In this document: positions 1 through 6,134 of the stretch, piece after piece | How positions within the stretch are numbered: position 1 is the stretch's first letter | Layout: every line of letters begins with the position of its first letter | Assembly (NCBI GenBank): GCA_029548025.1 | Contig: JAKPOE010000087.1 | Span: 1 to 6,465, forward strand | Origin: Spirochaetota bacterium | GTDB taxonomy: Bacteria > Spirochaetota > UBA4802 > UB4802 | Direction: 5' to 3' | DNA length: 6,465 nucleotides | Program-made: the position numbers and the translations under genes | The notes under the pieces: generated by a model | Told to the model about the DNA's origin: nothing | Databases searched by the model: none | Seen by the model: only the letters and a program-made list of their open reading frames with translations

Positions 1-1
1 T

Positions 2-463
2 GATTGTAAGTATGGGCACAGGGTTAAAGAAGGTGTTATCAGCCTTAATCTGCTGCGCTCACCTGTTTATCCTGACCCGTCAGCAGACAGGGGGAAGCAT
101 GTCTTTAAGTATGCACTGTATCCGCACACAGGTGATTTTAAAAGCTGTGACACTCTATGCTATGGATATATATTTAATTATGCCCCAAGGCTTGCTGATG
201 GTACGGTTACTATACCGCAGATAGTTTGTACCAATAACAACAGAATCATTATTGAAACAGTTAAAAAAGCAGAACTGCAAGATGCAATCGTTATACGTGC
301 GTATGAATGTTATGGCAACGATACCATTGCTTCTTTTGATGTGAGCTTCAATGTTAAGCAGGCGTATGAAGCAGATATGCTGGAAAACGTACTGAACAAA
401 ACAAATTTACAATCTGTTACATTTACTCCCTTTGAGATAAAAACGTTTGTATTACAGCTATAA
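2..463 (+). CDS. Alpha-mannosidase, GH38 family, C-terminal fragment
   Basis: This is the 3' end (153 codons, stop TAA at 461-463) of a gene that starts before the window. Read in the frame beginning at base 2, it opens with DCKYGHRVKEG, then LLRSPVYPDPSADRG (residues 17-31) and KYALYPHTGDF. These form the highly conserved C-terminal beta-domain block of glycoside hydrolase family 38 alpha-mannosidases. The fragment closes with a run ending FTPFEIKTFVLQL, the usual last strand of this family ('FKPFEIKT'). GH38 enzymes hydrolyse terminal alpha-mannosyl residues; bacterial members act on mannosides or N-glycan-derived oligosaccharides and are usually cytoplasmic. The catalytic nucleophile domain lies upstream and cannot be checked, so activity is inferred. 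The gene converges on a GPH sugar transporter whose stop lies only 36 bp away, which suggests a shared role in mannoside use. No clear terminator hairpin is visible in that 36-bp gap. Confidence 0.9.
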   Translation, partial: DCKYGHRVKEGVISLNLLRSPVYPDPSADRGKHVFKYALYPHTGDFKSCDTLCYGYIFNYAPRLADGTVTIPQIVCTNNNRIIIETVKKAELQDAIVIRAYECYGNDTIASFDVSFNVKQAYEADMLENVLNKTNLQSVTFTPFEIKTFVLQL

Positions 464-499
464 TGCAACGATTATTATAAATTTTTTATCATCACCTGA

Positions 500-1859
500 T
501 TATGCACTGCCACGTTGTTGTTGCAATTGTGATAGAATTTCACTCATTGTGCTATCACCAAGAGGATAGAAGAGAAATGGGATAATGCCAATAGCACAAC
601 TGATGGCAGGCAGTATCGTTATGGAAAAGAAAATGCCATCTTTGATATAAGGTGTAATGACAACACCGGTTGAATACCCTACTGCAACAACAACCATCCC
701 AAAAACCATGGTTGCCAGTGCCCCCATGAGCTTTGAAATAAATGTTAACCCGGCAAAACTTACCCCTTCATTGCGCGATCCGGTTTTATATTCATAATAA
801 TCAACCGAATCAGCAATCATTGCTGTTTGTATCACAATGAAAAATCCTGTAAAAAATCCTGAAACAAAAAGCATGAAAACAAACAGCCAGAAGTTGCTAT
901 AGCCAATAAAATACATCGCTGTATATGTTAATGCTGACAGTAGGCTTGAAATAATCATAAGCATCTTTTTAGACATAACTCTTAGCACCAGAGGAGTAAG
1001 TAAGTTTGATATAATAATAGCTGCAATAAGCACACCACCTAACAGAGAAAATATTTTTTCGTCACCAAAAACTATCGATGCAACAACAGCACCTCCCACC
1101 TGTACAATATTTCGCCCAAAGTTTAATGCGCTGCCTAAAAGGATAAGCAAAAGTGGTTTGTTGGTAATAATGGCATTGACCATCTGCCGTATTGTTTGTT
1201 TATTGTGTTGAAGGGGAACCTTTTCGGTGGTATTAAAAAATGCCAGGGTAAAAAGTCCCATGCCTATTATTGATACTATAATTGCTGTGCGTGTCCACCC
1301 TATTGCAGTGGTTTTATCTGAAAAGCTTAACCAGTGAGCCATCAAGGGACTGAGGACAGTTGTAATGGCCAGTGCTACTGCCTGGAATGTCCTTGCTAAT
1401 GCAATAGTTTCTACTCTGTCGTCCAGTCTTACGGTTATGACTCCTGCCAGTCCCCAGTAGGGGACATCGCCCAGGGTATAGACCATATCCCATAAGATGT
1501 AAACAATAGCAAAAAAAGATAAGCTTATATGTTTCAGTAGTTTGTGGGATAGCAAATAGCAATATGGTAAGCAGAGCAATAGGAAAAGCTGATAGGAGTA
1601 TATATGGTCGTAATTTACCCCATCGGGTATGGGTATAATCTACAAACATGCCCATTATGAGATCATTGAGTGCATCCCATATTTTTGCAGCTCCTATTAT
1701 AGCAGTAAGGGTAGCAATCCCCGATAGGCTGAAGCCGACAAAATTATAGAGATACACTAACATGAATGTTGTTGTAAATGTTATTACCATATTTTGTCCA
1801 AAACCGGCTATAGCAAATGAATATTTTTCTTTATTTGATAGTTTGGTACTATAATCCAT
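500..1859 (-). pseudogene. GPH-family (MelB-like) sugar/cation symporter, split by a 1-nt frameshift
   Basis: ATG at 1859-1857 follows a good RBS (AAAAGGAGC on the minus strand, 6 nt before the start). Reading one base fewer in the A7 run at 1511-1517 (T7 in the coding strand) gives a continuous 452-residue protein, the normal length for the family. As written, the first frame ends after 181 codons and the second frame runs to the TAA at 502-500. The composite has about 12 membrane segments and MelB hallmarks: IWDALNDLIMG (D62 and D66, matching the cation-site Asp pair D55/D59 of MelB), RWGKLRPY (79-86), ILWDMVYTLGDVPYW (D131, matching MelB D124), ADSVDYYEYKTG (D353) and K376 in TFISKLMG (matching MelB K377). 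GPH proteins carry glycosides or glucuronides inward with Na+ or H+; the substrate here is unknown, and mannosides are a guess from the neighbouring mannosidase. Every other part looks intact, so a sequencing error or a very recent mutation is as likely as true loss. Confidence 0.88.
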
Positions 1860-1889
1860 ACATTGCTCCTTTTATGATAAGAGTTTTCA

Positions 1890-1919
1890 ATAGTAAATGG
1901 TGTACAATCGTTTTGTCAA
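1890..1919 (-). promoter_or_regulatory. Candidate sigma70-like promoter of the GPH transporter gene
   Basis: On the minus strand a perfect TTGACA (bases 1919-1914) is followed after 18 nt by TACTAT (1895-1890), about 30 bp upstream of the transporter ATG at 1859. The RBS lies between the promoter and the start. The -35 is consensus and the -10 matches at four of six positions. The spacing is within the normal range. This is a pattern match only. Confidence 0.45.
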
Positions 1920-2030
1920 TATATTTGATATGCATGAAATTTTTATGTAAAGAACTGTATCCTGACATTTTGGTAAGTATGGCTGGCAATAGTACAATAT
2001 TTGTGTTGAAAAAATAATATATTTTTATTG

Positions 2031-2062
2031 TTGACTTAAATTTTTTGATGTAGTGCTATATT
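2031..2062 (+). promoter_or_regulatory. Candidate promoter of the acyl-CoA dehydrogenase gene
   Basis: TTGACT at 2031-2036 precedes TGCTATATT at 2054-2062, which reads as an extended -10 (TG, one base, TATATT at 2057-2062). The spacing to TATATT is 20 nt, longer than ideal, but the TG extension can compensate. Using TGCTAT at 2054-2059 instead would give 17 nt. It lies about 70 bp before the ATG at 2131. The surrounding AT-richness makes chance matches likely. Confidence 0.35.
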
Positions 2063-2130
2063 AAACAATAAGAATCATAAATAGTATATACTAATTTGTA
2101 TTATATATTACAAGTGGAGAGGGGGTAACA

Positions 2131-3837
2131 ATGTTACTATTTAATCCAAAAAAGTATGAACGTCATCATGCTGATGATAGATCAAAGCAGATTATGCTGA
2201 AAACTATTGAATTCTTTGAACAAAAAGGATTGAAGAAGATCAAAGAAGACGATCAAGCAGCCGTATGGTATGATGATTTCTTAGAGTTCATAAAAAAAGA
2301 ACAGACCTTTGCAACACTCCTTACGCCTTCAGGGTATGGTGATAAGGATTCGCGGTGGGATATGTGGCGCATTGAGGAGTATAATGAAATTTTAGGTTTT
2401 TATGGACTATGCTATTGGTATGCATGGCAGGTATCTATATTGGGTTTGGGCCCAATCTGGATGGGGCAGAATGAAGAGGTAAAACACAAGGCAGCAAAAT
2501 TATTGAAAGATGGTGGCATATTTGGGTTTGGGCTTTCTGAAAAAGAGCATGGTGCTGATATCTATGGCACCGATATGATGTTGTATCCCAAAGGTGATGG
2601 TACCTATTTAGCGCGTGGTGATAAATATTATATTGGGAATGGGAATGCTGCTGCGCTTCTTTCGGTATTTGGCAAAATGGCTGATACCGGTGAATATGTA
2701 TTCTTTGTGGTGGACACAAAACATCCTAATTATGAATGTGTTAAAAAGATAAGTACCTCTGGAGTACGCCAGGCGTACGTTGCTGAGTTTGCCCTCCATG
2801 ATTATCCTATTACCGAAGCGGATATCTTATCACGTGGGAACCATGCATGGGATTCATCGCTTAACACAGTAAATGTCGGCAAGTATGAGTTAGGGTGGGC
2901 TTCAATTGGGATATGTGAGCATGCATTTTATGAAGCTATCGACCATGCAGCAAACAGAAGACTTTATAATATGTATGTAACCGATTTCCCGCATGTTAAG
3001 AAAATATTTACTGAGGCTTTTGCACGGTTGGCGGCGATGAAGCTGTTTGCTTTGCGAGCTTGTGATTATTTCCGTACCGCCAATCCTGATGATCGCAGAT
3101 ACCTTTTGTATAATCCAATTCAGAAGATGAAGGTAACCATGGAGGGGGAAAAGGTAATTGGGTTGCTGCACGAGGTCATAGCTGCAAAAGGCTTTGAGCA
3201 GGATACCTATTTTGAGATGGCAATTCGAGATATCGGGATGCTGCCCAAACTGGAAGGCACAACGCATGTTAATATGGCACTCATTGTAAAATTTTTACAA
3301 AACTTTATGTTTAAGCCAAAAGAATATCCGGAGGTGCCGCGCCGGGATGATCCTGCTAATGATAGCTTTTTGTTTAATCAGGGACCGGCAAAGGGATTGG
3401 GATCGATACAATTTAATGATTACAGAAAAGCATATGAAGGCATCAAGAGCAACAATCTGGAGATTTTCTTAGAACAGATAGAAGCATTTAGAAACTTCCT
3501 TATTAAGGGGACTCCGGATGAAAAGCAAACAAAGAATATTGATTATATGCTATCGGTGGGCGAGCTGTTTACACTGATTCCCTATACACAGCTTATCTGC
3601 GAAAATAAGAAGATTTACAATATTGAAGATGAGATCATTGATGAGATTTTCAAATTCATAGTCAGCGATTTCTCTGCATATGCAACACGGCTTTACACAG
3701 GGCAGAAAAACAGCGATAAGCAAAATGAGCTTATTGTAAAGATGATCAAAAAACCTGTTCTGGATGATGCAATTTTTAATAAGGTATGGAATGAACAGGT
3801 GTATGCATTGAAAGGGCAATATACCATGAATGAGTAA
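2131..3837 (+). CDS. Acyl-CoA dehydrogenase family flavoprotein, long form (568 aa)
   Basis: The start ATG follows a purine-rich RBS (GGAGAGGGGG at 2116-2125). The protein follows the acyl-CoA dehydrogenase fold. Residues 1 to about 125 are the helical N-terminal domain. Residues 131-147 (FGFGLSEKEHGADIYGT) are the FAD/substrate loop equivalent to the family's 'TEPxAGSD' motif. GDKYYIGNGN (163-172) matches the usual 'G.K.wItNg' strand. Residues 240 to about 398 are the catalytic helical domain. KLEGTTHVN places E375 where medium-chain acyl-CoA dehydrogenase has its catalytic base ('YEGTSQIQ'). The family oxidises acyl-CoA to trans-2-enoyl-CoA and passes electrons to electron-transfer flavoprotein. 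At 568 residues it is about 180 longer than the common 380-residue enzymes; the excess is mostly a C-terminal tail (about 400-568) of predicted helices, and a few larger subfamilies have such tails. Chain length and substrate cannot be told from the sequence. No ETF, thiolase or CoA-ligase gene is adjacent, and promoter-like and terminator sequences flank it, so it is probably monocistronic. Confidence 0.9.
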   Translation: MLLFNPKKYERHHADDRSKQIMLKTIEFFEQKGLKKIKEDDQAAVWYDDFLEFIKKEQTFATLLTPSGYGDKDSRWDMWRIEEYNEILGFYGLCYWYAWQVSILGLGPIWMGQNEEVKHKAAKLLKDGGIFGFGLSEKEHGADIYGTDMMLYPKGDGTYLARGDKYYIGNGNAAALLSVFGKMADTGEYVFFVVDTKHPNYECVKKISTSGVRQAYVAEFALHDYPITEADILSRGNHAWDSSLNTVNVGKYELGWASIGICEHAFYEAIDHAANRRLYNMYVTDFPHVKKIFTEAFARLAAMKLFALRACDYFRTANPDDRRYLLYNPIQKMKVTMEGEKVIGLLHEVIAAKGFEQDTYFEMAIRDIGMLPKLEGTTHVNMALIVKFLQNFMFKPKEYPEVPRRDDPANDSFLFNQGPAKGLGSIQFNDYRKAYEGIKSNNLEIFLEQIEAFRNFLIKGTPDEKQTKNIDYMLSVGELFTLIPYTQLICENKKIYNIEDEIIDEIFKFIVSDFSAYATRLYTGQKNSDKQNELIVKMIKKPVLDDAIFNKVWNEQVYALKGQYTMNE

Positions 3838-3854
3838 AAGTTTACTATGAATAT

Positions 3855-3881
3855 AAGGACACCAGAACATGGTGTCCTTTT
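3855..3881 (+). terminator. Rho-independent terminator after the acyl-CoA dehydrogenase
   Basis: AAGGACACC (3855-3863) pairs perfectly with GGTGTCCTT (3871-3879). One further A-T pair closes a 5-nt loop (GAACA), giving a 10-bp stem. The downstream arm runs into TTTT (3878-3881) and an AT-rich sequence. It begins 17 bp after the dehydrogenase stop. On the opposite strand the T-tract is poor, so it works best for the plus-strand gene. Confidence 0.85.
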
Positions 3882-4050
3882 AAATTTTGTTATGGAATAT
3901 CAAACCCTCACCCATTATTATACAATCATCTGTAATAAAAAAATCATAAAAATCTTCAAAATAGTGAAGGGTTAAGTTTCCTTGCTGAAATAATACTATA
4001 GCTATTTTATATGGCAATGTTCTGGTGCCGGGTATTGGTTGTAACTTCAA
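3880..4050 (-). CDS. Doubtful short ORF or gene remnant, unknown function
   Basis: A minus-strand frame stays open from 4062 down to a TAA at 3882-3880. Its only plausible start is TTG at 4050-4048, giving 56 residues. The product begins LKLQPIPGTRTLPYKIAIV, continues through an acidic/aromatic stretch (HYFEDFYDFFITDD) and ends GEGLIFHNKI. The composition looks protein-like rather than random AT-rich translation, which is why it is listed. However, I see no Shine-Dalgarno sequence before the TTG and no promoter, and the upstream 110 bp is nearly all A/T runs. It could be the surviving 3' end of a lost gene or a chance open frame. I do not recognise a family. Confidence 0.25.
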   Translation of the reverse strand: MKLQPIPGTRTLPYKIAIVLFQQGNLTLHYFEDFYDFFITDDCIIMGEGLIFHNKI

Positions 4051-4179
4051 ATTTGAAACATATCACAAATATAAAAAAATATTGTTATCGAAAAAAATAA
4101 TCATTACAGTGCAAAAAATTACTTAAAAAAATGCATGCAGATTAAATAGTAAGCATTGCTGGTTATTGGAAGAAGAAAT

Positions 4180-4492
4180 ATGGATCAGATAAATGAAGTT
4201 CTTGATAGAGATACATTTTTTATTCCAGTAAGAGGATATTTCTCTCCAAAAATGTATGTGTATGATGAGAAAAAAAGATGATTCTATACTCCATTCGTTT
4301 CCAAACAGGAGGTTTTTAATAGTCAAAGACAGGGATGTTTTAGCGAGCCTGACCAGAGAGTTTACTCTATTTCGTAGTAATTATATTCTTGATATGAGTG
4401 ATAATATACAGAAATCAATTGATAAAAGGATAATGCTTTCACTTGTATTTATATTTATTCTCTCTAGTTATTATACTCCCTCTGGAGATTGA
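4180..4492 (+). pseudogene. Small gene of unknown function, broken at an A7 run
   Basis: ATG at 4180 follows a well-placed RBS (GGAAGAAG at 4168-4175, 4 nt gap). The first frame reads MDQINEVLDRDTFFIPVRGY, then FSPKMYVYDEKK, and meets TGA at 4279-4281 after 33 residues. Counting one A fewer in the A7 run at 4270-4276 joins it to an open frame ending at TGA 4490-4492, giving a 103-residue product. Residues about 80-98 of that product (KRIMLSLVFIFILSSYYT) are hydrophobic and could be a membrane segment or a spurious tail. The pattern 'F(F)I..RG.FS.KM.VYDE' followed by 'Y.LDMSDN' faintly recalls the beta-strand repeats of scramblase/LURP-one-like (tubby-fold) proteins, usually about 160-200 residues; this is a weak resemblance, not an assignment. 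If it is right, the copy is also truncated. Both a decayed gene and a sequencing error are possible. Confidence 0.45.
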
Positions 4493-4554
4493 TTTGTTTA
4501 TAGAGTCACTATTCCTCATTGCAATATAGATCCTTCATCAAAATTATTTTATTA

Positions 4555-4586
4555 TTGACAACCTGCTTTCTTGATAGAAATATAAA
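4555..4586 (+). promoter_or_regulatory. Candidate promoter of the SSS symporter gene
   Basis: A consensus TTGACA (4555-4560) is followed by TATAAA at 4581-4586 with a 20-nt spacer. A poorer -10 (AAATAT, 4578-4583) sits at 17 nt. The element is about 90 bp upstream of the symporter ATG and leaves room for a leader that contains the palindrome at 4616-4632. The long spacer and AT-rich surroundings lower confidence. Confidence 0.4.
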
Positions 4587-4615
4587 TTCAAAGTAATTTT
4601 AGTACAACATTCCAT

Positions 4616-4632
4616 TGGCAATGTAATTGCCA
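4616..4632. promoter_or_regulatory. Palindrome in the SSS leader, possible operator
   Basis: TGGCAAT (4616-4622) and ATTGCCA (4626-4632) are perfect inverted repeats around GTA. The 17-bp site lies about 30 bp downstream of the candidate -10 and 28 bp before the RBS. Size and position fit an operator for a dimeric repressor of the transporter. A short RNA hairpin is also possible, but there is no T-tract, so it is not a terminator. No regulator gene is present in the window. Confidence 0.4.
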
Positions 4633-4674
4633 GGCATGATGATCGATTAAAAATAAAAAAGGAGATCGGTAGCT

Positions 4675-6129
4675 ATGTGGTCAATTTCATTGTTAACAAT
4701 CTTTCTGGCTTTAATGGTTATTATTGGTATCTGGGGTATGCGTAAAACATCAACACTGGGGGACTTCTTTTTAGGTGGCCGAACTATTGGCCCATGGGTT
4801 TCAGCGTTGGCGTATGGCACCTCGTATTTTTCAGCAGTGCTTTTTATAGGCTTTGCCGGCAAATTGGGCTGGGTATATGGGCTTAATGCTGTCTGGATTG
4901 GCGTTGGTAATGCGCTGTTTGGTTCACTGTTAGCATGGCTTGTGCTGGGAAGACGTACGAGAATTATGACTCAAAATTTAGATGTCATGACCATGCCTGA
5001 GTTTTTAATGGAACGCTTTGATGGCAAATATATTAAGATGTTTGCTGCTGTCATTATATTTATATTTTTAATTCCGTACTCTGCATCTGTTTTTAAAGGT
5101 CTGGGACATCTTTTTGAAGTTAATTTCAATATTTCGTATGATTTAGCACTCATCATAATGATTGGTATCACCGGTATTTACCTTGTGCTGGGTGGGTATT
5201 TTGCTATTACATTGACCGATTTTATTCAAGGTATTATTATGGTTGCAGGAGCTCTCACCATGGTACTGATACTATCATCTAAAAATGGTGGGATAGTTCA
5301 AAGTATTGCACTGGTTGCTGAAAAATATCCATTACATGTGCCTGCTGGAAAACAACCAGGATGGATCCTCCTTTCTGCATTTATCTTCATGACATCATTT
5401 GGTACATGGGGCTTGCCGCAGATGGTGCAAAAATTTTATGCTATTAAAAGTCAGGATCTTATAAAGAAAGCCGCTATTGTAACATTTTGTTTTGCAACAA
5501 TTATTGGTGTTTGCGCGTATTTCACCGGTTCGCTATCACACCTGTTTTATGATGCAGTTCCTGTTGTTGGTAATAAACCGGCATTTGACCTGCTCATCCC
5601 TGATTTACTGACAAAACATCTGCCGGAGCCTTTAATGGCTGTGATATTACTGTTAATTCTTTCTGCATCCATGTCTACTCTTTCATCACTTGTATTAGTA
5701 TCTTCATCTGCTATTGCAATTGACCTTTACAAAGGGCATGTTAATCCACAAATTACAAAAGAGAATTCTGTAGCAATGATGCGCTTTTTGAGTGCCTTGT
5801 TTGTCATATTATCATATTTTACTGCACGATATGAATTTGGAATAATTATAACCCTGATGTCGCTTTCATGGGGAGCCGTTGCAGGCGCATTCATGGCACC
5901 GTATTTGTATGGACTGTTCTGGAAACGAACAACCCTTGCCGGGGTATATGCTGGTATGATTACAGGGCTTGTGGTGTCTATTGGTTTGTTTTTTTATCTG
6001 GGTGCTGAAAAGTCTGCCGTTGCGTCCAGTTTAGGAATGATCATCCCATTTTTTATTGTACCACTGGTGAGCGTATTAACGAAAAAGCCTGATGGGGCTT
6101 TAATTCAGAAAGCGTTTGAAAAAATTTGA
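4675..6129 (+). CDS. Sodium/solute symporter (SSS family, PutP/SGLT type)
   Basis: ATG at 4675 follows AAAAAAGGAG (GGAG at 4661-4664, 10 nt spacing). The 484-residue product is typical for the family and shows about 13 hydrophobic segments. Key motifs are FFLGGRTIGPW (31-41), the unwound first core helix AYGTSYFSAVLFIG (46-59), the family signature GGYFAITLTDFIQGIIM (173-189, with T181, D182 and Q185), and SASMSTLSSLVLVSSS (330-345), where the Ser/Thr cluster S334-S338 corresponds to the Na2 sodium-site helix of vSGLT. FWKRTT near the C-terminus is also typical. SSS proteins use the sodium gradient to import sugars, amino acids, carboxylates or nucleosides at the inner membrane; the substrate cannot be deduced here. 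The gene appears to stand alone, with its own candidate promoter and operator-like palindrome. No hairpin terminator is seen after the stop, where a degraded ATPase gene begins within 6 bp. Confidence 0.93.
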   Translation: MWSISLLTIFLALMVIIGIWGMRKTSTLGDFFLGGRTIGPWVSALAYGTSYFSAVLFIGFAGKLGWVYGLNAVWIGVGNALFGSLLAWLVLGRRTRIMTQNLDVMTMPEFLMERFDGKYIKMFAAVIIFIFLIPYSASVFKGLGHLFEVNFNISYDLALIIMIGITGIYLVLGGYFAITLTDFIQGIIMVAGALTMVLILSSKNGGIVQSIALVAEKYPLHVPAGKQPGWILLSAFIFMTSFGTWGLPQMVQKFYAIKSQDLIKKAAIVTFCFATIIGVCAYFTGSLSHLFYDAVPVVGNKPAFDLLIPDLLTKHLPEPLMAVILLLILSASMSTLSSLVLVSSSAIAIDLYKGHVNPQITKENSVAMMRFLSALFVILSYFTARYEFGIIITLMSLSWGAVAGAFMAPYLYGLFWKRTTLAGVYAGMITGLVVSIGLFFYLGAEKSAVASSLGMIIPFFIVPLVSVLTKKPDGALIQKAFEKI

Positions 6130-6134
6130 TAACT

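Larger units (their letters stand above)
3838..4674. other. Gene-poor AT-rich interval between dehydrogenase and SSS symporter
   Basis: This 837-bp stretch separates two intact genes. It contains the dehydrogenase terminator, a doubtful minus-strand ORF (4050-3880), a featureless A/T-run segment (about 4063-4165), a broken small gene (4180-4492), and the candidate promoter and palindrome of the SSS gene. I see no tRNA, rRNA, CRISPR or transposase signature. The mix of short open pieces and homopolymer runs looks like a zone of gene decay. Confidence 0.5.

Noticed and set aside
12..224. Open frame of 70 codons on the plus strand
   Set aside because: It lies out of frame inside the clear GH38 mannosidase coding sequence and has no RBS.
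464..499. Possible bidirectional terminator between the mannosidase and the GPH gene
   Set aside because: Only a weak ATAAA/TTTAT self-complementarity is visible; there is no GC-containing stem.
1817..2017. 66-codon plus-strand frame in the divergent spacer
   Set aside because: It overlaps the start, RBS and promoter of the transporter gene, has low-complexity AT-rich translation and no RBS.
2435..3267. Three minus-strand open frames (2719-2435, 2799-2608, 3267-2902)
   Set aside because: They are antisense to the well-supported acyl-CoA dehydrogenase, and their translations resemble no protein.
3550..3870. 106-codon minus-strand frame overlapping the dehydrogenase end
   Set aside because: It starts inside the terminator hairpin loop and is antisense to the conserved gene; Cys/Ile-rich shadow translation.
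4063..4165. Repeated A6-A7 runs looking like a repeat array
   Set aside because: The runs are unevenly spaced with unrelated sequence between them, so this is AT-rich spacer, not a CRISPR array or tandem repeat.
4123..4326. 67-codon minus-strand frame
   Set aside because: It has no RBS, is His/Ile/Ser/Phe-rich, and is antisense to the small gene with a good RBS at 4180.
4647..5171. Two minus-strand frames (4862-4647, 5171-4971)
   Set aside because: Both are antisense to the SSS symporter and cover its RBS or core helices; neither has an RBS or a family match.
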